This document shows positions 44,067 to 51,820 of a stretch of DNA of 64,000 nt, piece by piece. The notes under the pieces were generated by a model. The model did not search any database. It saw nothing but the letters and a program-made list of their open reading frames with translations, and had not been told where the DNA came from. The position numbers and the translations under genes are program-made. The DNA is taken from contig NZ_FOBX01000023.1 of the NCBI RefSeq assembly GCF_900109945.1, positions 1-64,000 on the forward strand, read 5' to 3'. Origin of the DNA: Bradyrhizobium sp. OK095. Lineage in GTDB: Bacteria; Pseudomonadota; Alphaproteobacteria; Rhizobiales; Xanthobacteraceae. The first letter of the stretch is position 1. Each line of letters opens with the position of its first letter.

Positions 44067-44635
44067 CGCGACACACTATTGGATGGAACGGTCTTACTCT
44101 CGCCGCGGCATTCGTCACCGGCCTGTCGATGTCCGATCCGGCGCAGGCTCAAAGACGATGCCCCGAGGGCAGGACTGCCGGTGGCGCATGCGTCAATGGC
44201 GGGCTCGCGAGGTCAATGCGCCAGCGCGCGATCATTTTCACACAGCCGAAATTATCCTCCACCGGCGCGCCGGCGTCGCAGAGCCGGGGCGAGAGTCAGG
44301 ACACGGGTACATCGAGATCGATCGAGCGGTCTTACAACACGAATGGACCGCCCCCTCCGCAACCGTTGCCCGCCGTAGTTGCCGCACCGTCACCACCACC
44401 ACCGCCCGTGACGTCCGATCGGCGACTCAAGCGCGATATTCTCCGGGTCGGGTGTCTCGATAGCGGAATTTGCCTCTACCGATTTCGCTATCTTTGGGAC
44501 GATAATTTCTATGTCGGCGTGATGGCCCAGGAGGTCGAGCGGATCGCCCCGGATGCCGTGCTGCAAGGCGCGGATGGCTACCTTCGTGTCCGCTACGACC
44601 TGCTCGGACTGCGGTTTCGCAAATGGGGCGAATGA
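44063..44635 (+). CDS. Secreted protein with S74 (tail-fibre) chaperone-like C-terminus
   Basis: Product of 190 aa starting at a TTG (44063) overlapping the previous TGA, with GGGAG nine bases upstream, i.e. translational coupling. A signal peptide ends at AQAQ. A cysteine pair (RRCPEGRTAGGACVNGG) and a proline-rich linker follow. The C-terminal ~70 residues (SDRRLKRDILRVGCLDSGIC, LYRFRYLWDD, VGVMAQEVERIAPDAV) match the S74 intramolecular-chaperone domain of phage tail spikes and trimeric fibres, in a short form. It could help fold the trimeric adhesin encoded upstream (inference). Confidence 0.77.
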   Translation: MTRHTIGWNGLTLAAAFVTGLSMSDPAQAQRRCPEGRTAGGACVNGGLARSMRQRAIIFTQPKLSSTGAPASQSRGESQDTGTSRSIERSYNTNGPPPPQPLPAVVAAPSPPPPPVTSDRRLKRDILRVGCLDSGICLYRFRYLWDDNFYVGVMAQEVERIAPDAVLQGADGYLRVRYDLLGLRFRKWGE

Positions 44636-44667
44636 ACTTCCGGGAGGAACTCACGCGCATATTTCAA

Positions 44668-44704
44668 TAGTGGCATCATGCGCCTGTTTTGCCCGACGGG
44701 TCAA
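44668..44704 (+). repeat. Intergenic repeat, copy 2
   Basis: Core at 44678-44700 (ATGCGCCTGTTTTGCCCGAC plus GGG), matching the copy at 36382-36404 at 20 of 23 bases. It is followed by TCAAG and forms a TTG-CCC...GGG-CAA style dyad. The rest of 44636-44877, between convergent genes, shows no gene. Confidence 0.5.
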
Positions 44705-44877
44705 GTTTGTTGCGGTTTTTCAGAAATTCTGTACTCGAACAACAGGCTCGGGCGCGATGAAGAGCTAGTCAAATCTCATTGCTGTCTAAGGCGTTGATTT
44801 CGTTATCCCCGGCTACTGTGCATGGGGTTGTTTTCGAGATTTTTGTTTTGAGGGTCGAAAGCGCACGGCTTCCGCCG

Positions 44878-46899
44878 CTACTTCATCACCCGCAGATTCT
44901 TGGTCGTGAATCGCTGGGTCTTGTCTCCGGGACGCACGGGCCGCCGTGTGCCGGCGGCCTTGCCGGTGCCGGGGGGCTGATGCGCGGGCACGAGTTGCTC
45001 GGGGCGGGAGCCGATCAGATCGGCGCGGCCCATCGCTTTCAGCGCCTCACGCAGCACCGGCCAATTGTCGGGGTCGTGATAGCGCAGGAACGCCTTGTGC
45101 AGGCGGCGCTGGCGCAGGCCCTTGATCGCTTCGACCTTGTCGCTGCCGCCGCGGCGCACGCCGCGTAAGGGGTTGACGCCGGTGTGGTACATCGCCGTCG
45201 CGGTCGCCATCGGCGAGGGCAGGAAGGTCTGTACTTGATCGGCGCGATAGCGGTTCTTCTTGAGCCAGAGCGCGAGGTTCATCATGTCCTCGTCGGTCGT
45301 GCCCGGATGCGCCGCGATGAAATAGGGGATCAGGTAATATTTCTTGCCGGCCTGCTCGGCCGCGGCATCGAACATCCGCTTGAACTTGTCGTAGGCGCCG
45401 ATGCCCGGCTTCATCATCTTGTCGAGCGGCCCGCGCTCCGTATGTTCGGGCGCGATCTTCAGATAGCCGCCGACGTGATGTGTGACGAGCTCCTTGATGT
45501 ATTCGGGGCTCTCGACCGCGAGGTCGTAGCGCACGCCGGACGCCACCATCACCTTCTTGATGCCCTTGGTCTCGCGCACCTTGCGATAGAGCCGGATCAG
45601 ATCGTCATGCGAGGTGTTGAGGTTTGGGCAGATCTCCGGGAAGACGCAGGACGGCCGCCGGCACGCGGCCTCGACCTTCGGGTCCTTGCACGCCATCCGG
45701 TACATGTTGGCGGTGGGGCCGCCGATGTCGGAGATGACGCCGGTGAAGCCCGGCGTCTTGTCGCGGATCAGTTCGATCTCGCGCAGGATCGAGCCCTCGG
45801 AGCGGTTCTGGATGATGCGGCCCTCATGCTCGGTGATCGAGCAAAAGGTGCAGCCGCCAAAACAGCCGCGCATGATCGTCACGGAGAATTTGATCATGTC
45901 CCAGGCAGGAATTTTTGCTTCGCCGTAGGACGGATGCGGCGCGCGCGCATAGGGCAGGTCGTAGACCGCGTCCATCTCGTCGCTGGTGAGCGGGATCGGC
46001 GGCGGGTTGAGCCAGAGATCGCGATCGCCGTGACGCTGCACCAGTGGGCGTGCATTGCCGGGATTGCTTTCCCGGTGCAGCACGCGCGAGGCGCGGGCAT
46101 AGGCTTCCTTGTCCTGCTCGACCTGTTCCAGTGCCGGCAGCCGGATCACGGTTAAGCCTTTCGTCCGCGATGCGCCCTCGTCGGCGGAATCGAGATCGTC
46201 GGCGTGCAGCTCCGAATAGTCTTCGGGCACGCGGCGGAACAGCGCGACGCCGCGGATGTCGTCGAGCGCGCGCGGCGCTTCGCCGGCGGCGAGCCGCTGC
46301 GCGACTTCGACGACGGCGCGCTCGGCATTGCCGTAAAGCAAGAGGTCGGCCTTGGCGTCGGCCAGCATCGAGCGGCGCACCTTGTCGGACCAGTAATCGT
46401 AATGCGCGATCCGGCGCAGCGAGGCCTCGATGCCGCCGAGCACGATCGGCACGTCCTTGAACGCCTCGCGGCAGCGCTGGGCGTAGACGACGGTGCAGCG
46501 GTCCGGCCGCTTGCCGCCTTCGCCGCCCGCCGTATAGGCGTCGTCGCTGCGAATGCGACGGTCCGCCGTGTAGCGGTTCACCATGGAATCCATGTTGCCG
46601 CCGGTGACGCCGAAGAACACCTTTGGCTTGCCCAGCACCTTGAACGGCTCGGCCGAATGCCAGTCCGGCTGCGAGATGATGCCGACCCGAAAGCCCTGCG
46701 CCTCCAGCAGCCGGCCGATGATCGCCATGCCAAAACTCGGATGGTCGACATAGGCATCGCCCGTCACCAGCACGATGTCGCAGGCGTCCCAGCCAAGCGT
46801 GTCCATCTCGGCGCGGCTCATGGGGAGGAACGGCGCCGGCTTGCGCGGCCGGGCCTGCGCCATCAGGGGCTTTTCGGCGGTGATGATTTGGATGTCCAT
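44878..46899 (-). CDS. YgiQ-family radical SAM protein
   Basis: Protein of 673 aa. The YgiQ N-terminal domain starts at the family's typical FLPMSRAEMDTLGWDACDIV. The radical-SAM cluster motif is C346-x3-C350-x2-C353 (RGCFGGCTFCSITEHEG). Further matches are SDIGGPTANMYRM and LKIAPEHTERGPLDKMMKPG. The C-terminus is basic and disordered. The ATG at 46899 follows AGGCG. The reaction is uncharacterised. The gene stands alone between convergent and unrelated neighbours. Confidence 0.95.
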   Translation of the reverse strand: MDIQIITAEKPLMAQARPRKPAPFLPMSRAEMDTLGWDACDIVLVTGDAYVDHPSFGMAIIGRLLEAQGFRVGIISQPDWHSAEPFKVLGKPKVFFGVTGGNMDSMVNRYTADRRIRSDDAYTAGGEGGKRPDRCTVVYAQRCREAFKDVPIVLGGIEASLRRIAHYDYWSDKVRRSMLADAKADLLLYGNAERAVVEVAQRLAAGEAPRALDDIRGVALFRRVPEDYSELHADDLDSADEGASRTKGLTVIRLPALEQVEQDKEAYARASRVLHRESNPGNARPLVQRHGDRDLWLNPPPIPLTSDEMDAVYDLPYARAPHPSYGEAKIPAWDMIKFSVTIMRGCFGGCTFCSITEHEGRIIQNRSEGSILREIELIRDKTPGFTGVISDIGGPTANMYRMACKDPKVEAACRRPSCVFPEICPNLNTSHDDLIRLYRKVRETKGIKKVMVASGVRYDLAVESPEYIKELVTHHVGGYLKIAPEHTERGPLDKMMKPGIGAYDKFKRMFDAAAEQAGKKYYLIPYFIAAHPGTTDEDMMNLALWLKKNRYRADQVQTFLPSPMATATAMYHTGVNPLRGVRRGGSDKVEAIKGLRQRRLHKAFLRYHDPDNWPVLREALKAMGRADLIGSRPEQLVPAHQPPGTGKAAGTRRPVRPGDKTQRFTTKNLRVMK

Positions 46900-46983
46900 G
46901 GCGCCTACGCATAGGGCTCTGGGCCTGCGAATACAACCGACGGACGCGTGAAAGATGACGGTTCCGCTGGGCGCGCGTGCGCG

Positions 46984-47850
46984 TTAACCCTTCGCCAGCG
47001 CCCGCCGGACCTCGGCAGTCGTGGCCGGCTCGCCGCCATGCTCGCGCACCAACCGCACGGCGTCCTCGACCAGGCGGAGATTGGTCGCGGTCGAGCCCAG
47101 CAGTGCATCCTCGAGCCCGACGCGGACATGGCCGCCGCGGGCCACGGTCTCGGCGATCAGCGGCGTGACATCGACGCCGAGGCCGGAGACCATCCAGGGG
47201 GCGCCGGCGGCTTCCTCCTCCGCGAGGGTGACGAGCGCCGCAAGGCCATAAGGCTTTGGCGGAAAGCAGAACGCAAACTGCTGCGAGAACATGAAGCGGT
47301 AGACCGGCATCTTCACGCCGCTCGCGCGGGCCAGCGCCGCGCCGGCGCGGATGAAGCCGGGCTCGTAGATCGCGAAAGCCGGGTGGATGCCGTGGCGCGC
47401 GGCAACGCTGAGCCCGTGGCGAATGTGGGTCTCCGGATTGAGATAGGTCTCCGCCGGCTTCGCCTCTGCATTGGTCGCGGTCAGCGTAAAATTGACGCTG
47501 CCGGGATCGACCACCGCGAATTCAAGCAGGCCACGTTCAGCAAGCCGCTCGATATGGGCGAAGCGCGCCCTGGGGTCGGCGACATTGCCGCGCGCATCGA
47601 GGCCGGGGATGGAGGGATAGACGGGCACGTCGACCTTGGCGCGAATGCCTTCGATGATGCGGGCATAGACCTGCCAGTCAAAAGTCTGCGGCCCGCCGCC
47701 GTCATAAGCGTGGGTGTGAATGATTGCCGCGCCGGCCTCCGCGCAGGCGATGCCCTCGGCGATGATCGCGTCGATCGTATCAGGGATGCCGGGCTGAAGC
47801 GCGCGGCTCCACGGCCCGTTCAACGCCGCCTCGATCCAGACCTTGTGCAT
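46984..47850 (-). CDS. 3-keto-5-aminohexanoate cleavage enzyme family protein (BKACE)
   Basis: Zinc-dependent beta-keto acid cleavage enzyme family member of 288 aa. Typical segments are VWIEAALNG at the N-terminus, the zinc motif AAIIHTHAYD, VVDPGSVNFTL, and GGHVRVGLEDALLG near the end. The family condenses a beta-keto acid with acetyl-CoA to give acetoacetate and a CoA ester, with broad substrate choice. The ATG at 47850 aligns with the family N-terminus; the longer frame was rejected. No pathway neighbours identify the substrate. Confidence 0.9.
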   Translation of the reverse strand: MHKVWIEAALNGPWSRALQPGIPDTIDAIIAEGIACAEAGAAIIHTHAYDGGGPQTFDWQVYARIIEGIRAKVDVPVYPSIPGLDARGNVADPRARFAHIERLAERGLLEFAVVDPGSVNFTLTATNAEAKPAETYLNPETHIRHGLSVAARHGIHPAFAIYEPGFIRAGAALARASGVKMPVYRFMFSQQFAFCFPPKPYGLAALVTLAEEEAAGAPWMVSGLGVDVTPLIAETVARGGHVRVGLEDALLGSTATNLRLVEDAVRLVREHGGEPATTAEVRRALAKG

Positions 47851-48006
47851 GGCGCGTCTCCCTGATCCGTCCGAATGAACGGTGCCTGTTTTGCAAGACC
47901 GTATCACGGCCTCGTCGCGAGGCCAGCGCCGTCGGCTGTGTGACGCCGTCCACATACCGCTGAGCTGCGCCGCGTCATCCTCCCGACAGTATCAAGGGAG
48001 ATATCC

Positions 48007-48297
48007 ATGTTTTTTCTGATCGATGCGCTGCTGATCCTGGCGATGTTGTTCTTCCTGTTTCTGCCGATCACCGATCGCAGGACGGTGCAGATGCGACTCT
48101 GCATGGTCTGCGCGTTGCTGGCGGTGTTCTCGGTTTCGGTCACCCGCACGCCTGTCGTGCCGGTGTTGCTCGCGAGCATCGCCTCGCCGCCCGGAACGGT
48201 GCGCGTGCCGCATATGCATTTCAGCGATCCGTCTTCCGAATTCTCGCCGCGGCCGGCATCGGATATCCGATTGCTCCATGGGCAGGGAAATTTCTAA
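48007..48297 (+). CDS. Small membrane protein of unknown function
   Basis: Product of 96 aa with GGAG eight bases before the ATG. Two hydrophobic helices (FFLIDALLILAMLFFLFLPI and CMVCALLAVFSVSV region) are followed by a hydrophilic tail containing HMHF and ending QGNF. Unrecognised. It stands alone between a BKACE gene and another small gene. Confidence 0.6.
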   Translation: MFFLIDALLILAMLFFLFLPITDRRTVQMRLCMVCALLAVFSVSVTRTPVVPVLLASIASPPGTVRVPHMHFSDPSSEFSPRPASDIRLLHGQGNF

Positions 48298-48492
48298 CGG
48301 AGGTCATCGCGCAGCATTTTCGCTGCAACTGGTTCCATCAGATCCAGTTCATTTGCAGGAACCAACCGCGCTCGCGAACATTCTGATCAAAGGACCGTTG
48401 CGAGCCTCGCTTGCGCGCGTCCTGACCATCCCGGCGCCAGTGCCGTAACCGGATTTTGCTTCGACACTTCGCTTCGGAGCGATGGGGGACTC

Positions 48493-48657
48493 GTGAGTAC
48501 GGTCATAGAGAACTTGCTCGCACGGAAGCAGAAGCTCGTCGAGGAACTCGAGAAGGCGCAAGCCGTCGAAGATCGCGACAGGATCGAGCGCCAGCTTGAG
48601 CAGATCAACACCGCGCTGGATTTTCTGGACCGGCCGGGATCGAAGGACGGGCGGTAG
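48493..48657 (+). CDS. Small coiled-coil protein (54 aa)
   Basis: GTG at 48493 preceded by GGGGG, stop TAG at 48655-48657. The product is one charged amphipathic helix (LLARKQKLVEELEKAQ; DRDRIERQLEQINTALDFLD) with heptad-like leucines, so probably a coiled coil. The strong ribosome site and biased codon use support it despite its size. Function unknown. Confidence 0.65.
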   Translation: MSTVIENLLARKQKLVEELEKAQAVEDRDRIERQLEQINTALDFLDRPGSKDGR

Positions 48658-48663
48658 ACCCGC

Positions 48664-49329
48664 TCAATCCACCTTCAGCGCTTTGGCGTAGACCACACTG
48701 GAATTGGTGATGTGCGTCGTCATCGCTGCTTCGAAGGCCGCGAATTCGCCGCGCGAAAACAAATCTAGCAGCTTGCGGTGCTCGTCGAAGGACGAACGGG
48801 TGCGCACGTCGATCGGCGAGGTCAGATTGGTGCGAAGTGCTGCGACACGGCCCGAGACGAGCTGGTAGGATTCGACGAGATAGCGGTTGCCGCAGTGCGC
48901 GAATAGTCCCTCGTGGAAGGCAGCATCGGCGCGGCCATAAGCGATGTTGTCTCGCGCCTCGACCGCCGGCTCCATCGCGGCGATCGCCTCGCTCATTGTC
49001 GCGAGCGCGCCATCGCGATCATGGCGAAAGGCAAGCTCGGCGGCTTTGGGTTCGAGCGCGATCCGGAAGGTGCAGAGCGCAGTGATGTCGTCCGCGCTCG
49101 GCGTAAAGACAAAACTGCCGACCTGCGGCCGGATCACCACGAGGCCTTGCGCCTGCAACTGGCCCATCGCCTCGCGCACCGGGGTGCGGCTGACGCCGAA
49201 GGAATTCGCCACCATCTCCTCGGAGATCGCTGCTCCCAGCGCGAACTCGCCGTCGATGATGGCCTGGCGCAGCCGCTGCATCACCCGCTGCGACAGCGAT
49301 TTCGGCGTATCGAGCTTCAGCGAGCGCAT
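48664..49329 (-). CDS. GntR-family (FadR-type) transcriptional regulator
   Basis: Regulator of 221 aa. The N-terminal winged helix includes LSQRVMQRLRQAIIDGEFAL, VANSFGVSRTPVREAMGQL and GLVVIRPQVGSFV. An FCD-type all-helical C-terminal domain binds a ligand via metal histidines (DAAFHEGLFAHCGN, FDEHRKLLD, MTTHI). ATG 49329 has GAGAG upstream. The open frame upstream is only antisense-like extension into the oxidoreductase gene. Eight bases behind the FAD gene, so probably co-transcribed and controlling the divergent cluster. Confidence 0.9.
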   Translation of the reverse strand: MRSLKLDTPKSLSQRVMQRLRQAIIDGEFALGAAISEEMVANSFGVSRTPVREAMGQLQAQGLVVIRPQVGSFVFTPSADDITALCTFRIALEPKAAELAFRHDRDGALATMSEAIAAMEPAVEARDNIAYGRADAAFHEGLFAHCGNRYLVESYQLVSGRVAALRTNLTSPIDVRTRSSFDEHRKLLDLFSRGEFAAFEAAMTTHITNSSVVYAKALKVD

Positions 49330-49337
49330 CTGCTCTC

Positions 49338-50750
49338 TCAGATCACCTTGCCGGGATTGAGCAGATGGTCGGGATCGAGCGCTGCCTTCAGCGTCCGCAT
49401 CAGCGCGATCTCGGCCTCGCCCCTCGCATGGCCCAGCCACTTCTTCTTCAAGGTGCCGATGCCGTGCTCGGCGGAGACGCTGCCGCCCATCTCGCGCACG
49501 AGGCCATAGATGATCGCGTCCATCTCCTCCTTCGGCTGCTGCTCGACGGAAAGACCGGTGACCCAGGAGACCAGATGCAGATTGCCGTCGCCGATATGGC
49601 CGTAATAGACGCTCTCGCATCCCTTGATGCCGGAAGCCAAGGCCGCCTTGCAGCGCGTGGCGAACTCGTCCATGCGCGCGACCGCAAGACCGATGTCGTA
49701 GGAGATATGCGGGCCCAGCACCTGGCCGAACTCGGCGCAGATGTCGCGCACGCGCCAGAAGGCCTGCGTCTGCGCCAGCGATTGCGCCACGGCGGCATCC
49801 GCGAGCATTCCGCGCTCCATCAGCTCTTCGAGCCAGGCCTGGAAGCGCGGCGCGTCGATACTCTCGTCGGTGCCTTGCGCTTCCACCAGCACGTAGAGGC
49901 CGTGGCCTGCGGCGACCGGCGGCTTCACGCCGGCGCGATTCGTGATCACGTCCCAATAGTCCGGCCACATCACCTCGAAGGCCGACAGCAGCGGGCCTAG
50001 TCCGCTGCGCGCGGCATCCAGCAGCGCGATCACCGCGGCATAATCCTTCAGCGCGCAGAGCGCCGCCATGGTCGAGCGCGGCTTCGGAAACAGTTTGAGC
50101 ACGACGCGGGTGATGATGCCGAGCGTGCCTTCCGAGCCGATGAAGAGATGCTTCAGATCGTAACCGGCATTGTTCTTCATCAGCTTGTTGAGGCTGGTGA
50201 TGATGGTGCCGTCGGGCAGCACCACTTCGAGGCCGAGCACCAGCTCGCGCGTCATGCCGTATCGAATCACGCGGTTGCCGCCGGCATTGGTGGAGAGATT
50301 GCCGCCGATCGCGCAGGAGCCGCGCGAGCCGAGGTCGAGCGGAAAGAAGAAGCCGGCCTCGTCCGCGGCTTTCTGAATCGTCTCCAGCGGCGTGCCTGCT
50401 TTCACCGTCATCGTCATCGAGGCGCGATCGATCTCCTCGATGCCGGTCATGCGCTCCAGCGAGATCGCGACCCAGTCAGCTTCGGGCGAGGCGCCGCGGC
50501 ACAGCCCGGTCAATCCGCCCTGCGGCACAAAGGGCAGATGCGCCTGCCGGCAGGTCAGAATCGCATCGGCAACACCTTGCGCATCGAGCGGACGGATCAC
50601 CGCGCGCGGCGTCTGCGGCAGGCTCGCGCTCCAGTCATTGCAATTGCGCGCGGGCACCTCGCTGCCAACAAGCACGGCAGCAGCTCCAAGCTTGTCGCGC
50701 AGGGCGCCGAGCAATTGGTCGGGACGCTCAATGGGGGTCACCATGTTCAT
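49338..50750 (-). CDS. FAD-binding 2-hydroxyacid dehydrogenase (GlcD/D-lactate dehydrogenase type)
   Basis: Flavoenzyme of 470 aa. The FAD-binding PCMH domain is at ~45-225 (FVPQGGLTGLCRGASP, IGGNLSTNAGGNRVIRYGMT, FIGSEGTLGIITRVVLKLFP). The C-terminal FAD-oxidase domain ends with GGSVSAEHGIGTLKK and LDPDHLLNPGKVI. It probably oxidises a D-2-hydroxy acid and passes electrons to a quinone or ETF. ATG 50750 has GAGGAGGT five bases upstream, which decides it over the ATG two codons later. Divergent from a DapA-family lyase. Confidence 0.92.
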   Translation of the reverse strand: MNMVTPIERPDQLLGALRDKLGAAAVLVGSEVPARNCNDWSASLPQTPRAVIRPLDAQGVADAILTCRQAHLPFVPQGGLTGLCRGASPEADWVAISLERMTGIEEIDRASMTMTVKAGTPLETIQKAADEAGFFFPLDLGSRGSCAIGGNLSTNAGGNRVIRYGMTRELVLGLEVVLPDGTIITSLNKLMKNNAGYDLKHLFIGSEGTLGIITRVVLKLFPKPRSTMAALCALKDYAAVIALLDAARSGLGPLLSAFEVMWPDYWDVITNRAGVKPPVAAGHGLYVLVEAQGTDESIDAPRFQAWLEELMERGMLADAAVAQSLAQTQAFWRVRDICAEFGQVLGPHISYDIGLAVARMDEFATRCKAALASGIKGCESVYYGHIGDGNLHLVSWVTGLSVEQQPKEEMDAIIYGLVREMGGSVSAEHGIGTLKKKWLGHARGEAEIALMRTLKAALDPDHLLNPGKVI

Positions 50751-50818
50751 GCGAGACCTCCTCTGTATTCGGCTGCGCCTCATGCGCGCCGTGACGGTGG
50801 AAAGGATTTGCGTCCGTG

Positions 50819-50835
50819 TTGTATGTAAGGTACAA
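50819..50835. promoter_or_regulatory. GntR/FadR-type operator candidate
   Basis: TTGTA-N7-TACAA (50819-50835) is an inverted repeat of the TTGTNNNACAA style used by FadR-subfamily regulators. It lies between the divergent FAD oxidoreductase (50750) and DapA-family (50929) genes, with gntR downstream of the former. Confidence 0.45.
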
Positions 50836-50928
50836 GATGAAAAGTAAAGCAAAAACAACGACGCGGACGGCCCTCAAGATCGTTGAAGATCAGTGGCTTA
50901 GTCCGAGGTCGCAGCAAAGGGCGGTGTG

Positions 50929-51813
50929 ATGACGGAGGCAATTCGCGGGTTCTGGGTGGCGTCGGCAACGCCGCTGGCGACGGACGGCAGTGTGGACTCC
51001 GCAAAACTCGCCGCGCACGCCAAGCAGCTCTTCAGCAAAGGTGTCGACGGTGTCGTGCTGTTCGGCACCACCGGCGAGGGCACCTCGTTCAACGTCGCCG
51101 AGCGCGTCGCGACCATCGAGGCCGTGCTCAAGGCTGGTATTGCACCGGAACGCATCGGCATCGGCGGCGGCTTTCCAGCCATCACCGACAGCATCGCGCT
51201 GACGCGTGCCGTGCTCGGCCTCGGCCTGCGCCACGTGCTGCTGTTGCCGCCCTACTTCGACCGCAACGTCACGCCTGAGGGCATCGAGGACGCGTTCGCC
51301 GCGATCATCGACGGCGTCGCCGACGATCGCCTGCGTGCCTATCTCTATCACATCCCGCAGGTCTCGGGCGTCGCGATCCCGACCAGCGTCGCTGCCAACC
51401 TGCGCAAGCGTTACGGCAAGGTGGTCGCGGGCCTGAAGGACTCCAGCGGCGACTTCAAGCAGTTCCAGGCGTTCCGCGCCGCGGCGCCCGAGCTCGCCAT
51501 CACCGTCGGCAATGAAACCGACATCACGCGTGCGATTGCCGCTGGTGGCGCCGGCACGATCTGCGGCATGGCCAATATCGCGCCGGAACTGGTCAAGGGC
51601 ATGGTCGACGGCAAGGACGTCGAAGCACGCATGCAGGCCGCGGTCGATATCGTGGTGAAGTCACCCTCTTTCCTCGCGACGCTGAAGGCCATTCTCGCGG
51701 CGCAAACGGGCGATGCAAGCTGGCTGCGCGTGCGGCCGCCGCTGCGGGCATTGTCTGACGGCGCTGCGCTCAAGGCGAAGCTGGACGAGCTGACCAGCCC
51801 TGCCATCGCGTGA
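50929..51813 (+). CDS. DapA-family aldolase/lyase (dihydrodipicolinate synthase-like)
   Basis: TIM-barrel class I aldolase family protein of 294 aa. Visible are GTTGEGTSF (carboxylate loop), LYHIPQVSGV with the catalytic tyrosine, and VVAGLKDSSGDF with the Schiff-base lysine. The linkage to a 2-hydroxyacid dehydrogenase and a GntR regulator suggests catabolism of a sugar acid or hydroxy-oxo acid rather than lysine synthesis (inference). ATG 50929 is preferred over the adjacent GTG. Confidence 0.9.
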   Translation: MTEAIRGFWVASATPLATDGSVDSAKLAAHAKQLFSKGVDGVVLFGTTGEGTSFNVAERVATIEAVLKAGIAPERIGIGGGFPAITDSIALTRAVLGLGLRHVLLLPPYFDRNVTPEGIEDAFAAIIDGVADDRLRAYLYHIPQVSGVAIPTSVAANLRKRYGKVVAGLKDSSGDFKQFQAFRAAAPELAITVGNETDITRAIAAGGAGTICGMANIAPELVKGMVDGKDVEARMQAAVDIVVKSPSFLATLKAILAAQTGDASWLRVRPPLRALSDGAALKAKLDELTSPAIA

Positions 51814-51820
51814 GCGCGCT

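Noticed and set aside
47876..47900. Third copy of the intergenic repeat (GTGCCTGTTTTGCAAGACCG)
   Set aside because: Only the first half resembles the core; the conserved GCCCGA-GGG half is missing.
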